Shown here one piece after another: positions 1-8,604 of a stretch of DNA of 52,911 nucleotides (the stretch's first letter is position 1; every line of letters begins with the position of its first letter). This stretch comes from an uncultured Ignavibacteria bacterium (GTDB lineage Bacteria; Bacteroidota; Ignavibacteria; Tepidaquicellales; Tepidaquicellaceae): contig CALEVL010000222.1 of assembly GCA_937924675.1 (NCBI GenBank), positions 1 to 52,911 of the forward strand, in the 5' to 3' direction. Below the pieces are notes generated by a model that saw only the letters and a program-made list of their open reading frames with translations, was not told the origin of the DNA and searched no databases. Position numbers and translations under genes: made by a program.

Positions 1-51
1 TCCAGCTTGATTTCGAATGAATTTTCGAAATACAAAAACGTTTTGGACAGC
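1..51. repeat. Interspersed 51-bp repeat, left copy (inverted relative to the right end)
   Basis: The reverse complement of these bases matches 52737-52787 at 48 of 51 positions, by direct comparison. The copy contains an internal near-palindrome at 10-31: two arms of the type ATTTCGAAN around a 4-nt spacer, with one mismatched pair. Each arm carries the self-complementary core TTCGAA. The similarity stops abruptly at base 51. Function unknown; a dispersed repeat is the simplest reading. Confidence 0.75.
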
Positions 52-182
52 CGTGAAGTTTGTTCAGGATGATCAGGAATTTATGTCGTGAACTATTGTT
101 TGATGAATTTCGGCTCTGCTTTGAGGAGTCATTGCTTTCAAGTCTAAAGGTAAAGAAATAAACGCTGACATTGTAATCATAA

Positions 183-1550
183 ATGGCTAATTTACTTGTT
201 GGCAAAGGATTAAGCTTAATAATCAAAATCATAGTGCAAAACTTCAAAAAATCAGTTACTTCTCCATTATTAATGAATACTTTGAAACGCCTTATTAGCT
301 TTGAGGAATTTACCCTCGAAAACGGACTACATTGTATAATGTACAAAGACAACAGTAATCCGATTGTTAGTATAACAGCAGGTTATAAGGTTGGGTCAAA
401 GGATGAAAAGAAGGGCTTTCATGGAATAGCTCACTTATTCGAGCACATGATGTTCCAAGGTTCTGAGAATGTAAAGAAGAATGAACATTTTGGTCATATA
501 CTTCGTCTTGGCGGATCATGCAATGCTTTTACAATGCAGGATGTGACAGTATATTTCGATACTCTTCCTTCCAACAATCTCGAAACGGGACTTTGGCTTG
601 AATCTGACAGGATGAACCTTCTGGATATATCTGAGGAGAATCTTGAAAATCAGAAGAATGTTGTACTTGAAGAAAAGAAACAAGTTTTTGACAATGCACC
701 TTACGGAAATATGTTCAATGATATATTTAGGAACCTATTTAGCGGATCGGGCTATGAACATTCCATAATCGGCTCAGAGGAAGACATAAGATCTTTCACA
801 GTGAAAGGTGCATCTGACTTTCACAGAATGTTCTATTCTCCATGCAACGCTGTCTTGGTAATTGCAGGTGATATAGAATATGAGAATACCGAAAAACTTG
901 TGCGGAAATATTTCGGCGGATTAGGAAGAAGGTGTGAGATAGAAAGGAGTCCGAATGTATTTGTTCCATTGGAGAGAAATATTGTGGAGGATCACTATGA
1001 TTACATTCAGCTTCCTGCAGTTAATATCTGTTACCAGATTCCGGGAATGGGTTCACACGAGCAATATACTTTTGAGTACTTTTCAGAGATCATGGCTAAC
1101 TCGGAGAGCAGCAGACTCCACAAGAAATTTGTATATGATGAAAAGCTGGTTAAATCATTAAGAATAATGAATTATTCAATAGAAGACAAAGGTGCTTTGA
1201 TAATTCGGGCTTATGTGAATCCGGGAATAGACATTACAGAGGTCAGGAGTAGAATTATGTCAGAAATAGAGATTTTCGCAAATGAAGGTTGCACCGACAG
1301 TGAATTTGAGAAAGTAAGAAACGGTCTTGAGTTTGCATCAATCGCCAAACACTTGAGGATCCAGAGCATAGCAATTGAGACAGTATTCAATCAGCTATAT
1401 TTCGGCAATCCGATGATGATAAATGAAGTCACAGATAAGTTTCTATCTGTAAGAAAGGAAGAACTGCAGAATAAGGTTAAAGAATACGTCTTACATGCAA
1501 ACAGCGTAGTGATAAATTACCTTCCTATAAACGGAGAGCAAAAGAATTAA
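183..1550 (+). CDS. M16-family zinc metallopeptidase (first of three)
   Basis: This 455-residue protein belongs to the pitrilysin/processing-peptidase M16 family. The inverted zinc motif HLFEH is at residues 84-88 and the distal glutamate ligand lies in the VVLEEKK segment near residues 163-164, so it should be catalytically active. The usual M16 opening (ENGLHCIMYKDNSNP) begins only near residue 46. The first 30 residues look atypical, and an alternative ATG at 273 (MNTLKRLIS) may be the true start; neither has a clear Shine-Dalgarno sequence. It overlaps the next M16 gene by one base, so the two are probably co-translated. Substrate unknown; M16 enzymes usually cut small peptides or unfolded segments. 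No signal peptide is obvious. Confidence 0.85.
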   Translation: MANLLVGKGLSLIIKIIVQNFKKSVTSPLLMNTLKRLISFEEFTLENGLHCIMYKDNSNPIVSITAGYKVGSKDEKKGFHGIAHLFEHMMFQGSENVKKNEHFGHILRLGGSCNAFTMQDVTVYFDTLPSNNLETGLWLESDRMNLLDISEENLENQKNVVLEEKKQVFDNAPYGNMFNDIFRNLFSGSGYEHSIIGSEEDIRSFTVKGASDFHRMFYSPCNAVLVIAGDIEYENTEKLVRKYFGGLGRRCEIERSPNVFVPLERNIVEDHYDYIQLPAVNICYQIPGMGSHEQYTFEYFSEIMANSESSRLHKKFVYDEKLVKSLRIMNYSIEDKGALIIRAYVNPGIDITEVRSRIMSEIEIFANEGCTDSEFEKVRNGLEFASIAKHLRIQSIAIETVFNQLYFGNPMMINEVTDKFLSVRKEELQNKVKEYVLHANSVVINYLPINGEQKN

Positions 1551-2836
1551 TGAAACAACGACCGGCAGAGAATATTAGAACAGCAATTCCTTCAATTGAG
1601 TATTTAGAACATCAGCTTGACAATGGGCTTTCAGTTGTTATGAGCAGAAGTAAGAGGATTCCTTCGGTTGCAGTTAATACGACATATCATGTAGGTTCTA
1701 AAGATGAAGAACCCGGGAAGACAGGGCTGGCACATTTGTTTGAGCATCTGATGTTTGAAGGTTCGCCAAACGTTCCAAAGGGAAAATTTGATGAGATACT
1801 TAACAATAACGGCGGAGACAGCAATGCATATACAACCTGGGATTCCACCAGTTACTTCATCTGTCTTCCTTCTTCTCATCTCGAAATAGCCTTTTGGCTT
1901 GACTCAGACAGGATTGCCGGATTTGGAATAACTGAGGAAGCTCTGAGAGTTCAGAAAGATGTTGTTAAGGAAGAGAAACTGATGTATGTCGATAATTCCC
2001 CTTACGGAACTGTTGAAGATGAAGGCTCAAAGAGGTTGTTTGCAAACAGCGCCTACGGATGGCCGATAATCGGCAACATGGACGAACTTGAAAAGACAAC
2101 CATTGATGACCTGAAGAACTTTCACAATAAATACTATACGCCTTCAAATGCCGTGATATCTGTAGTTGGTGATATTGATTATGATGAAACAATACGGATG
2201 ATTGAAAAGTATTACGGAGGCATAAGCAGGGGAGTTGATTTCAAAAGAAATAAAGTCATGCCTGCTGATGTAGTATCGGAGCAAATTGCAGATATCTCAG
2301 ACAATGTTCATCTTGAAGGTAAATTTATTCTTTACAAAATTCCTGAATCGGGCTCAAAGGAATATTATGCTTTGAATATTCTAAGTGGAATTCTAACTGA
2401 AGGTGACAGCTCAAGATTGGTTAAAGAACTGGAGTATGATCTCGAACTTGTGAATGAAATTGATACTGCCGTTTATGGACTTGAAGAAGCCGGCGTATTT
2501 GCAGTTAGCGCCATTGTACTTAAAGGCAAGAGTTCAGATCAAGTTCAGAAGAGAATTGACTCTGCTATTGAAGATGTTAAAAGCGGAAATATTTCAGAAA
2601 CAGAACTTGAAAAAGTGAGGAACAGAGTAGAAACATATTTCAGCTCCGGAAGACAGTCAATAGTGGGGCTTGCTGACAAGTTTTCGTTCCTCAAGACTTT
2701 TCATAATGATTGCGGAAGAATTAATGCAGAGGTGATGAATTATCTGAATGTTACAAAGGAAGATATCGTTATGGCGGCAAACAATTTTCTAAACAAAGAC
2801 AAAAGGATTGTACTAAACTATATGCCAAAGAAATGA
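1550..2836 (+). CDS. M16-family zinc metallopeptidase (second of three)
   Basis: A 428-residue M16 peptidase, paralogous to the gene upstream. HLFEH at residues 62-66 and glutamates 141-142 (VVKEEKL) form a complete zinc/catalytic site. The N-terminal half holds the catalytic M16 domain, and the C-terminal half the M16_C domain (segment SSRLVKELEYDLELV). It begins one base before the end of the previous gene and ends four bases into the next, which argues for a translationally coupled complex. No export signal is seen, so a cytoplasmic enzyme is likely unless it is exported by another route. High confidence in family, low in substrate. Confidence 0.9.
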   Translation: MKQRPAENIRTAIPSIEYLEHQLDNGLSVVMSRSKRIPSVAVNTTYHVGSKDEEPGKTGLAHLFEHLMFEGSPNVPKGKFDEILNNNGGDSNAYTTWDSTSYFICLPSSHLEIAFWLDSDRIAGFGITEEALRVQKDVVKEEKLMYVDNSPYGTVEDEGSKRLFANSAYGWPIIGNMDELEKTTIDDLKNFHNKYYTPSNAVISVVGDIDYDETIRMIEKYYGGISRGVDFKRNKVMPADVVSEQIADISDNVHLEGKFILYKIPESGSKEYYALNILSGILTEGDSSRLVKELEYDLELVNEIDTAVYGLEEAGVFAVSAIVLKGKSSDQVQKRIDSAIEDVKSGNISETELEKVRNRVETYFSSGRQSIVGLADKFSFLKTFHNDCGRINAEVMNYLNVTKEDIVMAANNFLNKDKRIVLNYMPKK

Positions 2837-4218
2837 ATAAGACAGTGATTAAAAATATAGAAGAACAATTGAACAGGTCAATTCCACCTGTACCGGGCAA
2901 GCCGAAGGATATAAACTTTCCAAAATTTTTTGAAACAGTAACTCCCTCAGGAATAACTGTTTTGGTGATTGAAGACAGAAAGCTCCCTTTGGTAACTGCA
3001 AGATTCGTATTCAGGCAAGGCGCATATTCGGATACATCATTTGGAAAGCAAAAAGCAGGATTAGGTTCCATTACGGCTGAGATGCTTACAAAGGGCACTT
3101 CACAAAGATCGGCTGCAACTATTGCCGAACAAACAGACTTTCTTGGAGCCACACTCTCTACAGGTGCGGACTACGATGCCAGCTATGTAAGCTGTTATTC
3201 ATTGACAAAGCATTTTGATGAAATATTTGGAATTGCTTCAGATGTTTTAAGGAATCCTGTTTTTTCAGATGAAGAGCTTCAAAGAGTAAAGGAACAACGG
3301 CTCAATAGTCTGCTCTCAATGATTGATGACGGAGATTATCTTGCATCAAGATCTTACAGGCAGGCAGTGTATGGTAATAACCCATATTCATTTTCGGTTG
3401 ACGGAAACAGTTCATCAGTAGCTTCAATTGAAGTAGGCGATCTTAAGAAATTTTATGAGAAGACATATTCTCCTGAGAATCTTATTGTTGCTTTTGTTGG
3501 AGATGTTTCTCCTGAAGAAGCTGTAATGAGACTTGAGTCTGAATTTGGAAATTGGCATGCCTCGTTTGAAGAACTTAAAGCTCCTGAAAAACCGGATATG
3601 AATTCATCCGCAGTTGTGCTTACAAGAAAGTCCGGGGCAGTTCAGTCATCACTCAGGATCGGGCACGTATGTATAAACAGGAATGATCCAGATTTCATTA
3701 AGGTGTCACTTATGAATACAATTCTCGGCGGATATTTCACTTCAAGGATTAACAAGAATCTAAGGGAAGTAAATGGCTTTACATATTCAGCAAGATCAGC
3801 TTTGAGCTCACACAGGTTTGGAGGAGACATTTCAGTGCTAACGGAAGTAAAGACTGACATTACAACAGCAACAATCCGTGAGATCATGAAGGAAATAAAC
3901 ATTCTCAGAGAATCCGAACCCGGAGATGAAGAGCTTCAGAATGTAAAGAACTTCGTTTCGGGAAATTTTCCCCTGCAACTTGAAACACCAAACTCAATTG
4001 CATCTAAAGCAATCAATCTCAAGTTGTTTGGTTTGAATAATGACTACTATAATACTTATATAAGGACTGTCAACGAACTGACAAAAGAAGATATAAGATT
4101 GACTGCCGAAAAGTTTTTGCATCCTGATAAACTTGTTTTCTCGATTGCCGGAGATGTTGACAATATTTTAGATGAAGTAACGGAATTCGGCATTCCCGAA
4201 ATTGTTGAAATTAACTGA
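2833..4218 (+). CDS. M16-family protein lacking the zinc motif (third of three)
   Basis: This 461-residue protein has the M16 fold signature throughout, including the C-terminal segment NLREVNGFTYSARSAL. The position where the other two genes carry HxxEH reads GLGSITAEML, so the zinc ligands are missing. In the family such catalytically dead subunits pair with active ones: mitochondrial processing peptidase alpha/beta and two-subunit bacterial M16 enzymes, where the inactive chain supplies an Arg/Tyr pair for substrate binding. The REVNGFTY segment fits that role. The gene overlaps the preceding active paralog by four bases, so a heteromeric protease is the likely product. The ATG at 2833 gives a normal N-terminus without a signal peptide. 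Confidence 0.88.
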   Translation: MNKTVIKNIEEQLNRSIPPVPGKPKDINFPKFFETVTPSGITVLVIEDRKLPLVTARFVFRQGAYSDTSFGKQKAGLGSITAEMLTKGTSQRSAATIAEQTDFLGATLSTGADYDASYVSCYSLTKHFDEIFGIASDVLRNPVFSDEELQRVKEQRLNSLLSMIDDGDYLASRSYRQAVYGNNPYSFSVDGNSSSVASIEVGDLKKFYEKTYSPENLIVAFVGDVSPEEAVMRLESEFGNWHASFEELKAPEKPDMNSSAVVLTRKSGAVQSSLRIGHVCINRNDPDFIKVSLMNTILGGYFTSRINKNLREVNGFTYSARSALSSHRFGGDISVLTEVKTDITTATIREIMKEINILRESEPGDEELQNVKNFVSGNFPLQLETPNSIASKAINLKLFGLNNDYYNTYIRTVNELTKEDIRLTAEKFLHPDKLVFSIAGDVDNILDEVTEFGIPEIVEIN

Positions 4219-4229
4219 ATTTTCTGAAT

Positions 4230-5225
4230 ATGCCCCATAACGAACTTAGTAAGATTTCCGATACGGAGCTTGTCAATGCTCTAAATAACAAGTTTAATGA
4301 GCTGAAGAATGAAATATCTAAGGCAATTGTCGGGCAGGATCAGATAATCCGGCAAATTATCGTTTCAATTCTTGCAAAGGGACATTGTCTGCTGATTGGT
4401 GTACCGGGGCTGGCAAAGACTCTTATAGTCAAAACAATGGCTGAAGTGTTAGATCTGAGCTTCAACAGGATTCAGTTTACTCCCGATCTGATGCCATCTG
4501 ATATAACCGGCATTGAAATTCTTGATAATGATCTTGATTCGAGCAAGAAGTTTAAGTTTGTACCCGGACCTGTTTTTGCGAACATCATACTTGCTGATGA
4601 AATAAACAGGACGCCGCCAAAAACACAGTCTGCATTGCTTGAAGCAATGCAGGAGCACAAAGTGACCGCTGCAGGCAAGACCTACATTCTTGATGAGCCT
4701 TTCTTTGTGCTTGCAACGCAGAATCCAATTGAGCAAGAGGGAACATATCCCTTGCCTGAAGCGCAGTTGGACAGGTTCATGTTCAATCTATGGTTAGAGT
4801 ATCCTTCGTATGAAGAAGAGACTGAAATAATAAGAAAAACCACAAGCAGCTATGTGCCGGATCTTAAAAAGATTCTTTCACATGAAGATATTTTGATCTA
4901 CCAGAGCCTTGTTAGAAAAGTGCCTGTTTCAGATGAGGTGATTTCATACGCGGTAAAATTAGTTGGAAAAACAAGGCCAAACTCGGATGAAGCGAGTACC
5001 CTTGTAAAGAATTATATAAGCTGGGGAGCAGGACCAAGAGCTTCACAAAATTTAATTTTGGCAGCCAAAACAAATTGCATTCTTGACGGCAGGTATACAC
5101 CGGAGAAGGAAGATATAGACAAAGCAGCTCTTCCGGTATTAAGACACAGACTGATTGCGAATTTCAATGCCGAAGCTGACGGAATCACTGTAACATCGAT
5201 TATCTCTGAATTACTGAAAGGCTGA
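4230..5225 (+). CDS. MoxR-family AAA+ ATPase
   Basis: A 331-residue MoxR-type AAA+ ATPase. Walker A is GVPGLAKT at residues 57-64, Walker B IILADEIN at about 119-126, and the family-typical segment ATQNPIEQEGTYPLPEAQLDRF follows near residue 162. The C-terminal lid domain extends to the end. MoxR ATPases normally act as chaperones with a VWA/DUF58 partner encoded directly downstream. Here no such gene follows: after a 263-bp gap comes rplB. It starts 11 bp after the third M16 gene, so it is probably the last gene of that operon. Function beyond ATP-dependent remodelling cannot be assigned. Confidence 0.9.
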   Translation: MPHNELSKISDTELVNALNNKFNELKNEISKAIVGQDQIIRQIIVSILAKGHCLLIGVPGLAKTLIVKTMAEVLDLSFNRIQFTPDLMPSDITGIEILDNDLDSSKKFKFVPGPVFANIILADEINRTPPKTQSALLEAMQEHKVTAAGKTYILDEPFFVLATQNPIEQEGTYPLPEAQLDRFMFNLWLEYPSYEEETEIIRKTTSSYVPDLKKILSHEDILIYQSLVRKVPVSDEVISYAVKLVGKTRPNSDEASTLVKNYISWGAGPRASQNLILAAKTNCILDGRYTPEKEDIDKAALPVLRHRLIANFNAEADGITVTSIISELLKG

Positions 5226-5389
5226 ACAACATCACGAGCCAAACTTATTAAACTGTGTTAGGTAAATCATGAGAAGTAAACAGTTATTGATTAACCCCGG
5301 TTTGAGCAAAGATTTTGTATAATGAGCCCTGGTGTAAAGGCAATGTTACATTTATGTGAAAAAACTTTGGTTTGGGTCATTTTCCAGTA

Positions 5390-5418
5390 TTGACTTTCCA
5401 AAGCGTTTTCCGTAATTT
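5390..5418 (+). promoter_or_regulatory. Candidate promoter for the rplB-rplQ gene run
   Basis: TTGACT at 5390-5395, a 17-bp spacer and TAATTT at 5413-5418, about 70 bp before the rplB start. It lies in the 263-bp gap 5226-5488, which holds no gene I can support. A TATAAT at 5318-5323 in the same gap lacks a partner box at a normal distance. The same box spacing is found before six other transcription units in the window. Prediction from sequence only. Confidence 0.4.
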
Positions 5419-5488
5419 GAAGTTTTCCCAAAAATTGTTCGATATTAAATTTTGTCTTGATAATCTGGAATAATAATCAACCAAACTA

Positions 5489-6310
5489 ATGGCTTTAAGG
5501 AAACTAAAACCGATAACTCCTGCGACAAGATATTACAGTATATCCTCATTTGAGGAAATTACCAAATCCACGCCGGAAAAGTCACTTCTTGCCCCTCTTA
5601 AGAAATCCGGGGGAAGAAACAATCTTGGAAGGATAACGACAAGGTTTAGAGGAGGCGGTCACAAGAGAAGATACAGGATCATCGATTTTAAGAGAACCAA
5701 CCAGTCAGAGGCTACAGTGATAGCCGTAGAATATGATCCGAACAGGACAGCGAGAATTGCTTTGATCCAATATGCAGACGGGACCAAGAACTACATAGTA
5801 GCTCCGGACGGAATCAAGGTTGGAGAGAAGATAGAATCAAACAATGACGCTGATCTTAAGACGGGTAACACACTTGAGCTGGCAGTTATACCGGTTGGAA
5901 CTTTCATTCATAATGTGGAAATGAAGCCCGGAAAAGGAGCTCAGATTGCCAGAAGCGCCGGCACTTCAGCGCAGTTGGTTGCAAAAGATTCCAAGTACTC
6001 ACAGGTTAAATTGCCTTCAGGTGAAGTTAGAATGATTCTGAATAAGTGTAAGGCAACGATCGGAATTGTGAGCAATCCTGATCATGAGAATATCAGCATC
6101 GGAAAAGCCGGTAGAAACAGATGGCTTGGAAAAAGGCCTCACGTGAGGGGTGTTGCAATGAATCCGGTTGACCACCCGATGGGTGGCGGAGAAGGTAAGA
6201 CATCAGGTGGCGGACATCCTGTCAGCCCATGGGGATTGCCTGCAAAAGGTTACAAAACAAGAAAGAAAAAGAACATTTCCAATAAGTTTATTGTCAAAAA
6301 GAGGAAATAA
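5489..6310 (+). CDS. rplB: 50S ribosomal protein L2
   Basis: Full-length L2, 273 residues, the same length as the E. coli protein. It is needed for peptidyl-transferase centre assembly and subunit association. The segments GRNNLGRITTRFRGGGHKR near the N-terminus and the glycine-rich HPMGGGEGKTSGG with RNPVDHP-type context in the C-terminal third are the L2 signature. The first gene of the ribosomal run here: rpsJ, rplC, rplD and rplW, which usually precede it, are absent from the window. It overlaps rpsS by one base. Confidence 0.98.
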   Translation: MALRKLKPITPATRYYSISSFEEITKSTPEKSLLAPLKKSGGRNNLGRITTRFRGGGHKRRYRIIDFKRTNQSEATVIAVEYDPNRTARIALIQYADGTKNYIVAPDGIKVGEKIESNNDADLKTGNTLELAVIPVGTFIHNVEMKPGKGAQIARSAGTSAQLVAKDSKYSQVKLPSGEVRMILNKCKATIGIVSNPDHENISIGKAGRNRWLGKRPHVRGVAMNPVDHPMGGGEGKTSGGGHPVSPWGLPAKGYKTRKKKNISNKFIVKKRK

Positions 6311-6600
6311 TGTCGAGATCACTTAAAAAAGGGCCCTTCTTAGATTTTAAGCTTTTGGAGAAAGTTGACAAGCTCAACGCTCAGAAGCAGAAGAAAGTCA
6401 TTAAGACTTGGGCAAGAGCTTGCACAATACCGCCTGATTTTGTAGGGCATACATTTGCCGTGCATAATGGCAATAAGTTCATACCGGTTTTTGTATCAGA
6501 GAATATGGTCGGGCATAAGCTTGGTGAGTTTTCTCATACAAGAACATTCAGAGCTCATTCAGGCCAAAGAAAAGATGAGAAAGCAGGAGGTGGAAGATAA
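6310..6600 (+). CDS. rpsS: 30S ribosomal protein S19
   Basis: A 96-residue S19 with the typical opening MSRSLKKGPFLD and the C-terminal HKLGEFSHTRTFRAHSG signature. S19 binds 16S rRNA in the 30S head with S13. It overlaps both neighbours (rplB and rplV) by one base, in TAATG arrangements that suggest translational coupling. Confidence 0.97.
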   Translation: MSRSLKKGPFLDFKLLEKVDKLNAQKQKKVIKTWARACTIPPDFVGHTFAVHNGNKFIPVFVSENMVGHKLGEFSHTRTFRAHSGQRKDEKAGGGR

Positions 6601-6971
6601 TGGAAGCACGTGCATTGAAAAGATATATAGGTTCTTCTCCAAGGAAAATGCGTTTGGTTGTTGATCTAGTGAGAAATAAGAGAGTTGATGAAGCGGTTAG
6701 TATTTTGAAATATACTAATAAGAGTGCCGCTAAAGTTGTTGAACAAACAGTTCTTTCTGCATACAGCAATCTTGTAAACAAGGCTGATACAGGAAGAATA
6801 GGCCAGAATGAAGTATTTGTTAAAGAGATTTTCGTAAACGGCGGACCATCAATGAAAAGAATACTTCCGGCTCCACAGGGAAGAGCTTTCAGGATACAGA
6901 AGAGGTCGGCGCATTTGACAGTTATAGTTCAGCAGTTCGAACAAAAATCTAATAATCCAAAAAACATTTAA
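6600..6971 (+). CDS. rplV: 50S ribosomal protein L22
   Basis: A 123-residue L22, recognised by RYIGSSPRKMRLVVDLVRN at the N-terminus and the beta-hairpin and tail segment PSMKRILPAPQGRAFRIQKRSAHLTV, which lines the peptide exit tunnel. The start codon overlaps the rpsS stop by one base. The short C-terminal tail (EQKSNNPKNI) is a minor extension. Confidence 0.97.
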   Translation: MEARALKRYIGSSPRKMRLVVDLVRNKRVDEAVSILKYTNKSAAKVVEQTVLSAYSNLVNKADTGRIGQNEVFVKEIFVNGGPSMKRILPAPQGRAFRIQKRSAHLTVIVQQFEQKSNNPKNI

Positions 6972-6980
6972 GGAGATTCT

Positions 6981-7613
6981 TTGGGACAGAAGACTCACCC
7001 CGTCGGTTTCAGGTTAGGGGTTATCAATACATGGGATTCTAATTGGTATGATGACAAGAGTTTTGCACAGAAGCTTGTTGAAGATTCTGTGATAAGGTCA
7101 TATCTGAGGAAGAGACTTGAGAAAGCAGGAGTTGCAAGCATTAATATAGAGAGGACTCTTAAGAAAATCACTCTCTCAATAAATACTTCAAGGCCGGGCT
7201 TTGTGATCGGGAAAAGCGGCAAGGAAATAACGCAGCTTGAAAGTGAGATCAAAAAAATTACGAATAAAGAGGTTAAGATAAATGTGCTTGAAATAAAGAA
7301 GCCTGAATTGAATGCTCACTTAGTTGCAGAAAATATTGCATCACAGTTAGCCAACAGGGTGTCTTTCAGAAGGGCGATGAAATCGGCAATAACTTCTACA
7401 ATGAGAATGGGAGCTGAGGGAATTAAGATCATGTGTGCAGGCAGACTTGGCGGTGCGGAAATTGCGCGAACTGAACAGTACAAAGAAGGAAGAATCCCGC
7501 TTCAGACCATAAGAGCTGATATTGATTATGCATCAGTAACGTCACATACGATTTACGGCGCAATAGGTGTTAAGGTCTGGATTTGCAGAGGCGAAAAACT
7601 ATCACGAAATTAA
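6981..7613 (+). CDS. rpsC: 30S ribosomal protein S3 (TTG start)
   Basis: A 210-residue S3 with the invariant opening GQKTHPVGFRLG and a KH-domain motif GFVIGKSGKEI near residue 75. S3 lies at the mRNA entry channel. The only codon that gives the conserved N-terminus is a TTG at 6981, preceded by AAGGAG with short spacing, so initiation at TTG is well supported. It follows rplV after 9 bp. Confidence 0.96.
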   Translation: MGQKTHPVGFRLGVINTWDSNWYDDKSFAQKLVEDSVIRSYLRKRLEKAGVASINIERTLKKITLSINTSRPGFVIGKSGKEITQLESEIKKITNKEVKINVLEIKKPELNAHLVAENIASQLANRVSFRRAMKSAITSTMRMGAEGIKIMCAGRLGGAEIARTEQYKEGRIPLQTIRADIDYASVTSHTIYGAIGVKVWICRGEKLSRN

Positions 7614-7632
7614 ACCATCGGAGATTTAGGCT

Positions 7633-8043
7633 ATGTTAATGCCCAAGAGGGTCAAGTATCGAAAAGCGCAAAGAGGGCATCTGAGAGGAAGCGCAGGCAG
7701 AGGTCATACAGTATCATTCGGCACATTCGGACTTAAAGCTATGGAACCGGCATGGATAACTGACAGGCAGATTGAAGCTGCCAGAATTGCAATGACAAGG
7801 TATATGAAGAGGGATGGAAGAGTTTTTATAAGAATTTTTCCTGATAAACCGGTTTCCAAGAAACCTGCTGAAACAAGAATGGGTAAGGGAAAAGGAGCAC
7901 CGGAGTTTTGGGTAGCAGTTGTTCGTCCCGGAAGAGTAATGTTTGAGATTGATGGTGTTAACAAACAGATTGCGGAGGAAGCATTGAGACTTGCATCACA
8001 CAAGCTTCCAATAAAAACAAAATTCGTTTCAAGAATAGACTAA
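7633..8043 (+). CDS. rplP: 50S ribosomal protein L16
   Basis: A 136-residue L16 starting MLMPKRVKYRKAQRG, with the conserved GRVFIRIFPDKPVSKKPAETRMGKGKG region near the A-site tRNA elbow. Length matches the family. It lies 19 bp after rpsC, in the standard S10-operon order before rpmC. Confidence 0.97.
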   Translation: MLMPKRVKYRKAQRGHLRGSAGRGHTVSFGTFGLKAMEPAWITDRQIEAARIAMTRYMKRDGRVFIRIFPDKPVSKKPAETRMGKGKGAPEFWVAVVRPGRVMFEIDGVNKQIAEEALRLASHKLPIKTKFVSRID

Positions 8044-8048
8044 TAACA

Positions 8049-8270
8049 ATGAAAGCACATCAGATAAGAGACATGAAGCCGGAAGACATCAAGCAATCGC
8101 TTTCAGACAGCTATGAGGCGCTTCAGAACTATATGTTTCAGCATGGAACAGGGCAACTTGAGAATTACAAGGCGATATCAAATGCAAAGAAAGATATTGC
8201 CAGATATAAGACCATTCTCAAGGAAATGGAACTTGGAATATCTAAAGGCAAATCTTCAACAAAAAAGTAA
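8049..8270 (+). CDS. rpmC: 50S ribosomal protein L29
   Basis: A 73-residue L29, a two-helix protein near the peptide exit tunnel that helps dock trigger factor and SRP. The N-terminal half is less canonical than usual, but the segment ISNAKKDIARYKTILKE matches the family, and the position between rplP and rpsQ is diagnostic. A short lysine/serine tail ends the protein. Confidence 0.92.
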   Translation: MKAHQIRDMKPEDIKQSLSDSYEALQNYMFQHGTGQLENYKAISNAKKDIARYKTILKEMELGISKGKSSTKK

Positions 8271-8277
8271 TCTGTAA

Positions 8278-8580
8278 ATGACTGAAGAAATTACAAACAT
8301 TCCGGCGGACGAGAAAAAGAAGACTTCGCATACAGGGATGAGGAAAACAAGAGTTGGAAAAGTGCTTAGCAATAAGATGGATAAGACAATTATTGTAAGC
8401 GAAGAAAAGAAGATCATGCATCCGATCTACAAGAAATATTTCAAGAAGACGACAAAATTTGCGGCTCACGATCCTAAAAATCTGTGTGATATTGGCGACA
8501 AGGTGAAGATCATGGAAACCAGGCCACTGAGCAAGACAAAGAGATGGAGACTCGTTGAAATTGTCGAAAAAGTAAAATAA
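8278..8580 (+). CDS. rpsQ: 30S ribosomal protein S17 with N-terminal extension
   Basis: A 100-residue S17; the core (RKTRVGKVLSNKMDKTIIV ... MHPIYKKYFKKT) matches the 84-residue E. coli protein. The first 20 residues (MTEEITNIPADEKKKTSHTG) form a charged extension absent from the E. coli form. S17 binds 16S rRNA early in 30S assembly. The ATG at 8278 is eight bases after rpmC ends; an internal ATG (MRKTRVG) is an alternative start that would remove the extension. Confidence 0.94.
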   Translation: MTEEITNIPADEKKKTSHTGMRKTRVGKVLSNKMDKTIIVSEEKKIMHPIYKKYFKKTTKFAAHDPKNLCDIGDKVKIMETRPLSKTKRWRLVEIVEKVK

Positions 8581-8604
8581 CCATTTAACAACAGTTAAAC
8601 TGAG

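Noticed and set aside
5318..5323. Perfect TATAAT as promoter for the ribosomal run
   Set aside because: No acceptable -35 box lies 16-18 bp upstream (CCCCGG is there); the pair at 5390-5418 is closer to rplB and better spaced.
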